Positions 8,658 to 17,135 of a stretch of 64,000 bases of DNA are shown here, one piece after another. Source of the DNA: Methylobacterium amylolyticum (GTDB taxonomy: Bacteria > Pseudomonadota > Alphaproteobacteria > Rhizobiales > Beijerinckiaceae); the NCBI RefSeq assembly GCF_030700245.1, contig NZ_JAUYZI010000002.1, forward strand, positions 1-64,000. Direction: 5' to 3'. Positions within the stretch are counted from its first letter, which is position 1; each line of letters opens with the position of its first letter. Position numbers and translations under genes: made by a program. The notes beneath the pieces are model-generated. The model did not search any database. It worked only from the letters and a program-made list of their open reading frames with translations, and had not been told where the DNA came from.

Positions 8658-9230
8658 TCACGGGCGCCACGACGTGTCCGTCCCGTCCCGCGTGCCCCGG
8701 TGCGGCCGGTCCAGCGCGACCGCCTTCACGCCCGCCCGGCCGTTCGCCCGCATGGCCGCGAACACCGCGTCGGCATCGGGGATGAGGCCGCTGCGCTCCA
8801 GGCCGACGAGGTACCCGAGCGTCGTGACGGAATGGACGGGGTGGCGTCCGTAGAAGCCCGGATCGACGAACTTGTCCTCCTCGAACAGGAACAGGAACGG
8901 GCCCTCGCCCGCGTCGCCGCTCGCCAGCGCCTCGAAGACGGTGATCTCGCCGATATTGCGCCGGTCGGCCTTCGCGGCGGTCCCGGACCGTTCCTTCGCG
9001 ATGCGGGCCTGCCCGAGTTCCGTCTCGACGACCCGGATCGCGTCCGGATGCGCGGCGATCCAGGCCTCGATGGCGCGCGCCGTCGCGCTCCGGCTCCGGG
9101 TCGCTTCCCACGCGATGTAGTCGGTCAGGACCAGCGGCAGCCCCGCCGCCAGCAGCAGGTCCAAACCGTCCGGAACGGCCACGAAGGAGAACAGCGGCCC
9201 GGAATCAGGCAGCAGGACCTTGGTTCTCAC
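8658..9230 (-). CDS. PIN-like domain protein, putative toxin
   Basis: 190 residues. It begins VLLPDSGPLFSFVAV with an early Asp, continues LVLTDYIAWEAT and GEITVFEAL, and has a late acidic cluster LFEEDKFVD; this spacing of acidic residues after beta-strands suits a PIN-like metal-dependent RNase, although the resemblance is weak by eye. It overlaps the upstream ribbon-helix-helix gene by 26 bp on the same strand, the usual antitoxin-then-toxin order. The C-terminal ~25 residues are charged and not obviously part of the fold. Target unknown. Confidence 0.65.
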   Translation of the reverse strand: MRTKVLLPDSGPLFSFVAVPDGLDLLLAAGLPLVLTDYIAWEATRSRSATARAIEAWIAAHPDAIRVVETELGQARIAKERSGTAAKADRRNIGEITVFEALASGDAGEGPFLFLFEEDKFVDPGFYGRHPVHSVTTLGYLVGLERSGLIPDADAVFAAMRANGRAGVKAVALDRPHRGTRDGTDTSWRP

Positions 9231-9591
9231 CGACAGCCTCCGCGATGGCGGCGGCGACGAGCGCCGCCTCCCGGTCGATCTGCCCGGGATCGGGCTGCGG
9301 CCACGGGATCGCGAAGCGGTTCATGGCCGCGACGAAGTCCACTTGCCGGTCCGGCGCGAGGTGGAGCGCCTGCATGGCCTGCCGGCGCGTCAGGCGCCCC
9401 TCCGAGTAGGCCCGCAGGATTGGAACGGCGGAGGCCTCAGCGACCACAGGCGTGTCCGGCACCGGAGACCAGCCGACCTCCCGCGCGAGCAGATCCCGAA
9501 CGAGATCGCTCATGGTGATGCCCGCACCGAGCGCGTGGCGCTTGGCCGCGAGCAGGAGGCTGTCGTCGATGTTCATCGTGAACTGCCGCAT
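9205..9591 (-). CDS. Ribbon-helix-helix type antitoxin-like protein
   Basis: 128 residues from ATG at 9591. The N-terminus MRQFTMNIDDSLLLAAKRHALGAGITMSDLVRDLL has the short beta-strand plus two helices of a ribbon-helix-helix DNA-binding domain (about residues 1-42). The C-terminal part includes RLTRRQAMQAL and an Ala-rich acidic tail that could bind the partner. It precedes and overlaps the PIN-like gene by 26 bp, so the pair looks like an autoregulated toxin-antitoxin operon. Confidence 0.72.
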   Translation of the reverse strand: MRQFTMNIDDSLLLAAKRHALGAGITMSDLVRDLLAREVGWSPVPDTPVVAEASAVPILRAYSEGRLTRRQAMQALHLAPDRQVDFVAAMNRFAIPWPQPDPGQIDREAALVAAAIAEAVGENQGPAA

Positions 9592-9732
9592 GGCCGGCCC
9601 CGCACGATACAGACATACAGATCGCCATATGCCGCCCGCGCTCGCTCGCGGCAAGGGATGGTCCGCGCCCGCGCCGGGCCTCGGACCGAACCTCCCGGCC
9701 CCGCCCCGTCGCCGCGCACTCTCGGTTCAGGC

Positions 9733-10686
9733 TCAGACCAGCTCGGCGACCAGCCGTCCCAGCGCCGCGCGCTCGCGCTCCGGCCGGAACAGCGGGGCGC
9801 GGGCGGCGCCGTGCCGCGCGAGGTCGGCCAGGAAGGCCGGCTCGGCTTCCGCGCGCAGCAGCAGCGCGGCGAGGGCGGCGGTGTCGCTCACCGGGTAGAA
9901 GCCGGGATAGGCCTCGCCCAGCAGCCCGACCGAGCCGGCGATCCGCGAGGCGATCACCGGCAGGCCGGAGACCAGCGCCTCGGAGATCACGTTGGCGCCG
10001 CCCTCCATGTGCGAGGACAGCACCATCAGCCGGGCGCGGGCCATGAGCCGGCGCACGCGCGCGGGCGGCAGGTCGCCGAGCCAGGCGTAGCGCGGGTTCT
10101 CCGCCATCTCCGCGCGCGCCGCCGCCTGCCAGTCCGGTGCGTGCGCCGCACCGAGATGGACGATGCGGATCCGCGAGGCCGGCGGCAGCCGCCGCGCCGC
10201 CAGCGCCGCCCGGAACGGGTCCTTCTCCGGGCGCAGGTGGCCGACCACCAGGGTCTCGAAGGCGCCCTCCAGCGGCGCCGCCCGCTCGGCCCGTCCCCGG
10301 GCCGACTGGTGGACGATCCGCAGCTTGTCCCGGTGGCGCTCCGGCAGGGCGTCGGCGACGCGGTCGTGCAGGCCGATCAGGCGGTCGGCGAGGTCGAGGG
10401 AACGCAGGGTCGGGCCCGGCTCGGCGGCGAGGTAGTGGTAGAGGTCGGTCCCGGTCAGCGCCACCACGAGGGGCCGGTCCGGGTGTTCGGCGCGGAAGCG
10501 CGCGGCGTGCGCGGCGCTGCGCCACGCGTGCAGCGCGATCATCAGGTCGGGGGGCGGCACCTCCGGACCCGGATTGACCGCGACGGCGTGGCCGAGTTCC
10601 GCGAGGAAGCCGGCCCAGCGGGTCGCGGTGGCGCGGTTGCCGGTGCGCCGGGTGGCCGCGACCGGCGTGCGGATCGTGATCCGCAT
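9733..10686 (-). CDS. senB: Selenosugar synthase SenB (TIGR04348-type glycosyltransferase)
   Basis: 317 residues from ATG 10686. A two-lobed GT-B glycosyltransferase: N-terminal lobe with HAWRSAAHAARFR and ALTGTDLYHYL; C-terminal nucleotide-sugar lobe with VVGHLRPEKDP and SSHMEGGANVISEALVSGLPVIAS. This is the TIGR04348 family, shown in selenoneine producers to be SenB, which joins selenophosphate and UDP-N-acetyl sugar to a selenosugar. It is divergent from the EgtB-like senA with 73 bp between starts, which strongly supports the call. A senC (SelD-like) gene is not in the neighbourhood. Confidence 0.85.
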   Translation of the reverse strand: MRITIRTPVAATRRTGNRATATRWAGFLAELGHAVAVNPGPEVPPPDLMIALHAWRSAAHAARFRAEHPDRPLVVALTGTDLYHYLAAEPGPTLRSLDLADRLIGLHDRVADALPERHRDKLRIVHQSARGRAERAAPLEGAFETLVVGHLRPEKDPFRAALAARRLPPASRIRIVHLGAAHAPDWQAAARAEMAENPRYAWLGDLPPARVRRLMARARLMVLSSHMEGGANVISEALVSGLPVIASRIAGSVGLLGEAYPGFYPVSDTAALAALLLRAEAEPAFLADLARHGAARAPLFRPERERAALGRLVAELV

Positions 10687-10759
10687 CTCAGGCGCCCGGG
10701 ATTGCGCCGCGGGCGCGGGCCGGCGAGGGAGGAGCAGGCCCCCGATCCGGAGAGACCCG

Positions 10760-12082
10760 ATGCGCGCCGCAGTGGCCACACCGTTCCCCGTCGCGTCCCC
10801 CGTCACGGCCGCGGACCTCGTCGCCGCCCTGCGCGACGCCCGCGCCCGCACCCTGGCGCTGCTCGACGGCCTCGACGACGCGCAGCTCATGGGCCCGCGG
10901 CTCGACATCGTGAACCCGCTCCTGTGGGAGATCGGGCACCTCGCGTGGTTCCATGAGCACTTCGTCCTGCGCGGCCTCGACGGCCGCGATTCGTTGATGG
11001 CGGGCTCGGACGCCCTGTACGATTCCGCGGCGGTCCCGCACGCGACCCGCTGGGACCTGCCGCTGCCCCCGCTGCCCGAGACCCTGACCTACATGGAGCG
11101 CGTCCAGTCGGCGCTCGCCGCGCGGCTCGACGGCCGGGCGCCGGACGCGCGCGAAGTCTACCTCTACCGGCTGGTCGCCTTCCACGAGGACATGCACGCG
11201 GAGGCGTTCACATATGCGCGCCAGACGCTCGGCTACCCGGCCCCGGCCTTCGGCGAAGCCGCGGCCGGTGCGGCCGGACCGTGGCCGGGGGACGCGACGG
11301 TGGGCGGCGGCGTGCTGCGGCTCGGATCGGAGCCCGGGGACGGCTTCGTGTTCGACAACGAGAAATGGGCGCACCCGGTGGAGCTCGCCCCGTTCCGGAT
11401 CGCCCGCGCGCCGGTCACCAACGCGGAGTACGCCGCCTTCGTCGACGATGGCGGCTACCGCCGCGCGGACCTGTGGGACGCGGAGGGGCGGGACTGGCTC
11501 GCAGGCAGCGAGGCGGAGCACCCGGTCTACTGGCGGCGCGGCGCCGAGGGCTGGGAGGTCCGGGTGTTCGACAGGTGGGCATCGCTCGCCCCGCACCGGC
11601 CGGTGATCCACGTCAACTGGCACGAGGCGAGCGCGTGGTGCCGCTGGGCCGGGCGACGCCTGCCGAGCGAGGCCGAGTGGGAGGCGGCCGCCGCGGTCGA
11701 GCCGGCGGCCGACGGCGGGCTCGGCGCGACGAAGCGGCGCTATCCCTGGGGCGTGGCGCCCCCCGCCCCCGGCCTCGCCAACCTCGACGGCCGCGGGCTC
11801 GGGCCGGTCGACGTGGCAGCCCACCCGGCGGGCGACAGCCCCTGGGGGTGCCGGCAGATGATGGGCAACGTCTGGGAGTGGACGGCGAGTCCGTTCCTCC
11901 CCTTCCCCGGCTTCGCGCCGGACGCCTACCGGGACTATTCCGTGCCGGCCTTCGGCACCCGCAAGGTGCTGCGCGGCGGCGCCTGGGCCACAAGCGGGCG
12001 GATGGTGACGGCGACCTACCGCAACTTCTTCGGCCCCGAGCGCCGGGACGTGCTCGCGGGCTTCCGCACGGTCGCGATCTGA
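10760..12082 (+). CDS. senA: Selenoneine synthase SenA (EgtB-like iron enzyme)
   Basis: 440 residues. The N-terminal DinB-like domain carries the non-heme iron ligands: GHLAWFHE (His60/His65) and FHEDMHAEAF (His142, His146). The C-terminal FGE-sulfatase/C-type-lectin-like domain has HVNWHEASAWCRWAGRRLPSEAEWE and ends RGGAWATSGRM...GFRTVAI. EgtB and SenA share this architecture; the divergent SenB neighbour favours SenA, which couples selenosugar to hercynine (trimethyl-histidine), over ergothioneine synthase EgtB. GGAGAGA at 10749-10755 supports ATG 10760. Hercynine would need EgtD encoded elsewhere. Confidence 0.85.
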   Translation: MRAAVATPFPVASPVTAADLVAALRDARARTLALLDGLDDAQLMGPRLDIVNPLLWEIGHLAWFHEHFVLRGLDGRDSLMAGSDALYDSAAVPHATRWDLPLPPLPETLTYMERVQSALAARLDGRAPDAREVYLYRLVAFHEDMHAEAFTYARQTLGYPAPAFGEAAAGAAGPWPGDATVGGGVLRLGSEPGDGFVFDNEKWAHPVELAPFRIARAPVTNAEYAAFVDDGGYRRADLWDAEGRDWLAGSEAEHPVYWRRGAEGWEVRVFDRWASLAPHRPVIHVNWHEASAWCRWAGRRLPSEAEWEAAAAVEPAADGGLGATKRRYPWGVAPPAPGLANLDGRGLGPVDVAAHPAGDSPWGCRQMMGNVWEWTASPFLPFPGFAPDAYRDYSVPAFGTRKVLRGGAWATSGRMVTATYRNFFGPERRDVLAGFRTVAI

Positions 12083-12152
12083 GGCGTCCCCCGGAAACGG
12101 GAACGGCCGGGGCGCGAGCCCCGGCCGTCCGCATCGTCGTGGCTGCCGCCGC

Positions 12153-15100
12153 TCAGCGGAGGAGCTGGAGGATGCCCTGCTGCGCCTGGTTGGCGAGCGA
12201 GAGGGCCGAGATCGCCAGCGAGTTGCGGGTCGACAGGGCCTGGGAGTTCGCCGCCTCCTCGTTCAGGTCGGCGCTCGTGAGGTTCGAGGCGCCGGTGTCG
12301 AGGATGTTGGTCAGGTTCTTCGAGAAGTCCTGACGGTTCTGCACCACCGAGAGGTTGGCGCCGAAGGTCGAGGACTGCGTGCGGAGCTGCGAGGTCGCCT
12401 TGGTGATGCTGTCGATGGCCGCGTTGATGTCGGCGTCCGACTGGAAGCCGCCGTCGACGGAGTTGAGGCCGAGGCCCGCCGCATCGAAGCGCACGCCGGC
12501 GATGTCGAGCGCCGAGGTGTTCTTCTCGTTGAAGGCGATGTGGAGGGTGTTGTCGGCCGCGCTGTTGCTGTTGCGGAACAGCAGGTTGACACCGTTGTAG
12601 CCGGAGTCCTGAGCCTGCTGCGAGATCTGCTGCAGGATCTGGTTGAACTGAGACGCCAGGGCCGAGCGCACCGAACTCGTGCCCTTGCTGCCGCCGACAT
12701 CCGTGCCTTGCGCCGTCTGCGCGGTCGCGCCCGACCCCGAGAGGCCGAAGCCGATGTCGACGCCGGTGGTGCCGCCCGTGGTGAGCTGCGCCGCCGTGAC
12801 GGAGAGCTTCTGGTCGGAGCCGGAATCCGTGGTCGAGATCACGAGCTTGTTGTTGACGTAGCTGGCCGAGACCTTGCCGGCGAGGCCGGTATCCGTGGCG
12901 ATCTGATCGTTGATCGCCTTGGCGATGGCGGTCTGGCTGGTCGCCGCCGAGGCGCCGAGATTGGCGCTGTTCAGCGTGATCAGCTTGAGCGGTCCGCTCC
13001 CGAGCTTCAGGGTGAAGGACGCGTCCTTCGTGCCGCTGAAGTCCTTGGTCAGCGTCTGCTCGGTCCCCACGAGCGAGGCCTTGGAGGAGCCGTCGGTGGC
13101 CTCGGTGCCCGAGGAGGTGACGCCGCCCGCGGCCGTGCCGGTGCCGGCCGCGGGAGTGCTGTTGGCGTTGCTGGTGGTGCCCAGGCCGAGGCCGGCGGTG
13201 TCGCTGGTCGCGGTCAGGGTCGGGGCGGCGGCGCCGGTTCCGACGGCGTTGCCGGTGACCTGGAGCCTGTTGGCGACGAACGCGACCTGCGCCTTGACGC
13301 CGGCCGTGTCGAGTTCGACCTGGATGGCCTCGGCGACCTTGGCCTGCGTGGCCGAAGCGCCGATCTGATTGCCGGCCTTGTCGAGGCTCGTCGCGCTGAT
13401 CGAGACGTTCCGGCTGGTGGTGCCGTCGCTGATCGCGAAGGTGCTCGTCTTGCCGCCCGAAAGGTCGATGACGCCGGCCGAGAGACCGTTCGCGGTCAGC
13501 GGCGGGTTGGCGGCACCGGCCACGCCGATGCTGAGGCCGGCCGTGTCCGTGGCGGGCGTCAGAGTGACGCTGGCGCTGGCGCCGACGCCGCGGGAGGTGA
13601 GTTCGAGCCTGCCGCCGGCGTTGAACGCCGCCGTGACGTCGACGCCCGCCGCGTCGAGCTGACGCTGGATCGCCTGCTCGATCTCGACCTTCGTGGCTGA
13701 GTTGCCGATCGCGGCGCCGGCGGTGTCGAGGCTCGCGTTGTTGATCGTGATGTTGGCCGTGGCCGTGCCGTCGCCGACCGTGAAGGTCGCCGACTGCGTG
13801 GTCAGATCGACCGGGAACGTCACCGCGGTGCCGGCTGCCGTCACTTTGGCGGCCGAGCTCGTGGCGGGCGTGGAAACCGTGCCTGCCGCCGTCACCTTGT
13901 TGGCGGTGCCGAAGCCGAGACCGACCGTGTCGCTCACCGCGGTGAAGGTCGGCGCGGGCGGCGTGGCGGAACTCGTCGGGCCGACGAAGACGAGGTGGTT
14001 CGCAGCGTTGATGTAGGCGGAGTTGCCACCCGTGAGCTGCTTGTTGATCGCTTCGAGGACGGCCTTCTGGTTCGGGTTGTTGCCGATCGCCAGGCCCGAG
14101 GCGTCGGTCTTGGTCGCGTCGAGGACGACCGTCGCGCCGCCGACCGTGAAGGTCGCGCTCTTGCCGTTGAGGTCGAGGTTGGTGGGGATGGTCGTGGCGA
14201 GCTCGGCGGTCGCCGGCGTGCTGAACAGGCCGAGCTGATCGGAGAAGCCGGTGGCGGAGGTGACGAGGTTGATGTTCGCGGAGCTGTTGGCGTCCGTGGA
14301 GAACTGGAGCAAGTTGCCGCCGGTGGTCGAGGCGGTGACCGCGACGCCGGCGGCATCGAGTTGCCGGTTGATCGCCTCGACGATCTTCGCGCGGGTCGGG
14401 TTCGCGCCGAGCGCGGTCCCGCCGGTGTCGAGCGAGGTCGCGTCGATGCTGATGTTGGTGACTGCGCCCGCGCCGACTTGGATGCTGAAGGTCGTCTTCT
14501 GGCCGGTGCCGGCGATCGGAACGTTCGCGCCGAGCGCGACCGTCGAGGTCGTCGTGCTGACCGCAGCACCGGCACCGTTGACGACCGTCGGCGCGGTATA
14601 GGCGCCCACCGTCGCCGTCTGGGTGTTCGCCGCGAGCGTTCCCGGCGTCGGCGTGCTCGCCGTGAAGGTGCTGAAGCCGATGCCGCTGGCGCCGTTGCCA
14701 CCCGTGGTGTCGATGCCGCCGATCACCGAGATCTGCGCGTCCGGGCCGACATCGGCCGAGCTGAACACGAGCTTGTTGCTGCCGTCGGTGGCCAGCGCCA
14801 CGGTGGCGGTGGAGCCGTTGTCCTTGAGCTGCTTGTTGATCGCGTCCACGACCTCGGCCCGCGTGCCGGAGGTGCCGATGGTGCCGCCGAGATTGTCGGT
14901 CGCCGAGTTCTTGTCGAGCTTGACTTGAACGGAGGTGCTGCCGTCGCTGACGGTCAGGGAGGCGCTGCCGGTCGTGAAGTCGGTCGCCGCGCCGAGCGCG
15001 CCCTGGGCCGTCACCGTCGAGTGGGTCGGCGTCGTGGTGGACTTGCCGTAGCCGATGTCGACGGTGGCGTTCGCCGAGCCGGCCACCGTCAGCTTGGCGG

Positions 15101-15773
15101 CCGCGCCGGTGGCGGTGGTCGAGAAGGTGATGCGCCCGTCCGCGCTCGTGCCGGCGGAGACCTTGCCGGCCAGCGCGGCGTTGTTGGCGATCTGGCCGTT
15201 GATGGCGGTGAGCAACTGGTCCGAGGTGACCTTGGTCAGGTCGGAGCCGGAGGAGGCCAGCGTCGTCGAGTCGATCCGGATCGTGGTCTTGGTGGTGCCT
15301 CCGTCGAGCGAGATGTCGAGCGAGGCGTCCTTGGCGGGGTTGGACAGGTCGAAGGTCGTGACGCCGCTGGCATTGGTGGTGCCGAGGCTGGCCAGGGTCG
15401 AGGTACCCGTCACCTTGGCGGCCTGCGCCTTCGCGCCGCCGGTCACGCCGCTCGAACCGCCCGTCTTGTCCGCGAGCGCCTGGCTCGCCGTCGACTTCGC
15501 CGTGTCCAGGAGCTTCTGGATCGAGGTGATGCCCTGGTTGGCCGCCTGGATCGTCTGGATGCCGTTCGACATGCCGTCGAGGAGCGAGGAGAGATCGGAC
15601 GAGCGGGCGGTCAGGCTCTGCGAGGTGAAGAAGTTCGTCGGGTTGTCGAGGGCCGAGTTGACCTTCTTGCCGGTCGAGAGCCGATTCTGCGTCGTCGAGA
15701 GCAGGGTCGCGGTGTCCTGCAGCGACAGCAGGTTCTGCCGCGTCGCGGCTGACAGGGTGATGCTGGAGCTCAT
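12153..15773 (-). CDS. Giant flagellin with repeated Flagellin_IN-type inserts
   Basis: 1206 residues, two to four times a normal flagellin. N-terminal D0/D1 (1-~100: SSSITLSAATRQNLLSLQD, LSTGKKVNSALDNPTNFFT) and C-terminal D1/D0 (about 1030-1206, ending LANQAQQGILQLLR) are typical of secreted filament subunits. Between them are about seven modules of 100-120 residues starting near 149, 270, 425, 538, 660, 775 and 917. Each starts with an ASFTV-like strand and contains a helix like AEVVDAINKQLKDNG, then LVFSS, as in the Flagellin_IN motif. Export by the flagellar type III system needs no signal peptide. Divergent from flbT. Confidence 0.92.
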   Translation of the reverse strand: MSSSITLSAATRQNLLSLQDTATLLSTTQNRLSTGKKVNSALDNPTNFFTSQSLTARSSDLSSLLDGMSNGIQTIQAANQGITSIQKLLDTAKSTASQALADKTGGSSGVTGGAKAQAAKVTGTSTLASLGTTNASGVTTFDLSNPAKDASLDISLDGGTTKTTIRIDSTTLASSGSDLTKVTSDQLLTAINGQIANNAALAGKVSAGTSADGRITFSTTATGAAAKLTVAGSANATVDIGYGKSTTTPTHSTVTAQGALGAATDFTTGSASLTVSDGSTSVQVKLDKNSATDNLGGTIGTSGTRAEVVDAINKQLKDNGSTATVALATDGSNKLVFSSADVGPDAQISVIGGIDTTGGNGASGIGFSTFTASTPTPGTLAANTQTATVGAYTAPTVVNGAGAAVSTTTSTVALGANVPIAGTGQKTTFSIQVGAGAVTNISIDATSLDTGGTALGANPTRAKIVEAINRQLDAAGVAVTASTTGGNLLQFSTDANSSANINLVTSATGFSDQLGLFSTPATAELATTIPTNLDLNGKSATFTVGGATVVLDATKTDASGLAIGNNPNQKAVLEAINKQLTGGNSAYINAANHLVFVGPTSSATPPAPTFTAVSDTVGLGFGTANKVTAAGTVSTPATSSAAKVTAAGTAVTFPVDLTTQSATFTVGDGTATANITINNASLDTAGAAIGNSATKVEIEQAIQRQLDAAGVDVTAAFNAGGRLELTSRGVGASASVTLTPATDTAGLSIGVAGAANPPLTANGLSAGVIDLSGGKTSTFAISDGTTSRNVSISATSLDKAGNQIGASATQAKVAEAIQVELDTAGVKAQVAFVANRLQVTGNAVGTGAAAPTLTATSDTAGLGLGTTSNANSTPAAGTGTAAGGVTSSGTEATDGSSKASLVGTEQTLTKDFSGTKDASFTLKLGSGPLKLITLNSANLGASAATSQTAIAKAINDQIATDTGLAGKVSASYVNNKLVISTTDSGSDQKLSVTAAQLTTGGTTGVDIGFGLSGSGATAQTAQGTDVGGSKGTSSVRSALASQFNQILQQISQQAQDSGYNGVNLLFRNSNSAADNTLHIAFNEKNTSALDIAGVRFDAAGLGLNSVDGGFQSDADINAAIDSITKATSQLRTQSSTFGANLSVVQNRQDFSKNLTNILDTGASNLTSADLNEEAANSQALSTRNSLAISALSLANQAQQGILQLLR

Positions 15774-15972
15774 CGGCCGGTATCCGTGATTGGATGGAAC
15801 GCCGCGCTTTTGCGGTTCGCCAACACATCACGCGTCCGATTTCGGAACCGTTAAGTCGGCCCGTAAAACAGCTCCCGAGAGAACAGGTCCCGGACGCGCC
15901 CGGTCTTTTCGATAAGGCATAGTTAAAGAAGTCCCGGCACGGTCCGCGCAGCTCAAAATGGAGTGGACCGCC

Positions 15973-16395
15973 ATGGCCCTGCGCATCACGCTCAAGCCCC
16001 GCGAGCGGCTGGTCATCAACGGGGCGCTGATCCGCAACGGCGACCGCAACGGCGACATCCTGATCGAGACGCCGTGCCGGTTCCTGCGCGAGAGCGAGAT
16101 CATCCACGAGAGCGCGGTCGACACGCCCTGCAAGCAGCTCTGGATGACGCTCCAGATGATCCACCTGTCCGAGGAGCCGGAGGCGGTCTTCGGCCTGCTG
16201 TTCACGCAGGCGGCCGAGATCCTGAAGGCGATGCCGGAGGCCGCACCCTACGTCGCCGAGATCAGCCGAGCGCTCGAAGGCAAGCACACGCACAAGGCGC
16301 TGAAGGTCGTCAGGCGCCTCGTGCAGCACGAAGCGCTCGCGCGCCGCGCGGACGATCCTGCGCAGGTCGAGCGGGCCGGGGCGAGCGCCGCGTGA
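15973..16395 (+). CDS. flbT: Flagellar biosynthesis repressor FlbT
   Basis: 140 residues from ATG 15973; ATG 15958 in frame would add five residues. MALRITLKPRERLVINGA, then CRFLRESEII and LWMTLQMIHL are the FlbT signature. In Caulobacter, FlbT binds the 5' leader of flagellin mRNA and represses its translation until the hook is complete. Here it faces away from the flagellin gene with 199 bp between starts. The partner flaF, which counteracts FlbT, is not visible in this window. Confidence 0.92.
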   Translation: MALRITLKPRERLVINGALIRNGDRNGDILIETPCRFLRESEIIHESAVDTPCKQLWMTLQMIHLSEEPEAVFGLLFTQAAEILKAMPEAAPYVAEISRALEGKHTHKALKVVRRLVQHEALARRADDPAQVERAGASAA

Positions 16396-16442
16396 GCGCG
16401 CGCCGCGTGTCGGGCGCGCGTCCGCGGCGGTAGGGAGCCCGC

Positions 16443-16931
16443 CTACTCGGCCGCCTCGTCGCGGGCTTCCGCGTCGGAGGCTTCCGCCGCCGGCTCCTCG
16501 GCGGCCGACGGCGCGGCCCCGACGTAGAAGTCGCCGCGGCGCACCGCGTCGCCGCTCGACACCATCGTGCTGAGGTAGGCGTTCAGGGTGGCGGGGGCGA
16601 CGTCGGGCAGACGGCGCTCGATCTCCGCGTGGGAGAGGCCCTGCTGCCCCGTGCTCTCCAGGAGCGCCTTCAGGCGGCCCTTGGCGGAATTCGCCCGGGG
16701 GCCGCGGCTGCCCCGCCCGGTCGCCCGGCCGGAGCGGCCGGTGCCCTCGCCCGTCGGATCGAGGGCGGCCACCTCCTCGGCGGCGGCGCCCTCGACGATC
16801 ACCGCCAGCGAGCGCTCCGCCATCCGCAGCTTGTTCAGCTCGGCGGTGACGCGCTCGTACTCGGCCTGGAGATCGATCCGGCGCTGCCGCACATCGGCCA
16901 GCGCCTTTTCCAGCATGTTGTCTCCGCTCAT
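16443..16931 (-). CDS. Hypothetical coiled-coil protein with winged-helix-like C-terminus
   Basis: 162 residues from ATG 16931. Residues about 5-45 form a probable coiled coil (LEKALADVRQRRIDLQAEYERVTAELNKL). A basic Gly/Arg/Ser linker (about 65-85) follows, then KGRLKALLESTGQQGLSHAEIERRLPDVAPATLNAYLSTMVSSGDAVRRGDFYVG, which reads like a winged-helix domain, then an acidic Ala/Glu tail. It resembles small DNA-associated proteins but I do not recognise a named family. Its ATG overlaps the stop of a 33-codon ORF (ATGA), so translation is probably coupled. Confidence 0.75.
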   Translation of the reverse strand: MSGDNMLEKALADVRQRRIDLQAEYERVTAELNKLRMAERSLAVIVEGAAAEEVAALDPTGEGTGRSGRATGRGSRGPRANSAKGRLKALLESTGQQGLSHAEIERRLPDVAPATLNAYLSTMVSSGDAVRRGDFYVGAAPSAAEEPAAEASDAEARDEAAE

Positions 16932-17029
16932 TCGTCCGGCCCGATCTTCAAAGACGTCGTGGCGCGACCGCGCGGGACGCGGGGACGCCGTGCGGTTGCC
17001 TTGTAAGCCATATCGCCGGGGCGCGTCAT
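16928..17029 (-). CDS. 33-residue leader ORF coupled to the coiled-coil protein gene
   Basis: A short basic ORF (33 codons) with a perfect ribosome site: the minus strand reads AGGAGGCGAG directly before ATG at 17029. Its TGA (16928-16930) overlaps the ATG of the next gene in an ATGA arrangement. The peptide contains DMAYKATARRPRVPRG, very Arg-rich, and ends KIGPDE. It could be a real small nucleic-acid-binding protein or a translation leader for the downstream gene. No family recognised. Confidence 0.6.
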   Translation of the reverse strand: MTRPGDMAYKATARRPRVPRGRATTSLKIGPDE

Positions 17030-17135
17030 CTCGCCTCCTGTGCAAAATCCCTGCTGTCGAAAGGATTTGCAGCCCCGCTCGCGCCGCGGGGCGTGCCCTC
17101 GCCCGGCCGGGTGGTCCGCCACCGGCGGCGCGGCC

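Noticed and set aside
10760..12082. Calling the EgtB-like gene ergothioneine synthase EgtB
   Set aside because: The adjacent TIGR04348-type glycosyltransferase (SenB) favours SenA; no egtD or egtA/C/E gene is adjacent.
12016..16329. 1437-codon open frame covering the flagellin and flbT region on the minus strand
   Set aside because: It is a frame-shifted shadow of the flagellin gene: composition is Arg/His/Asp/Gln-rich with no domain, while the other frame reads as intact flagellin ends.
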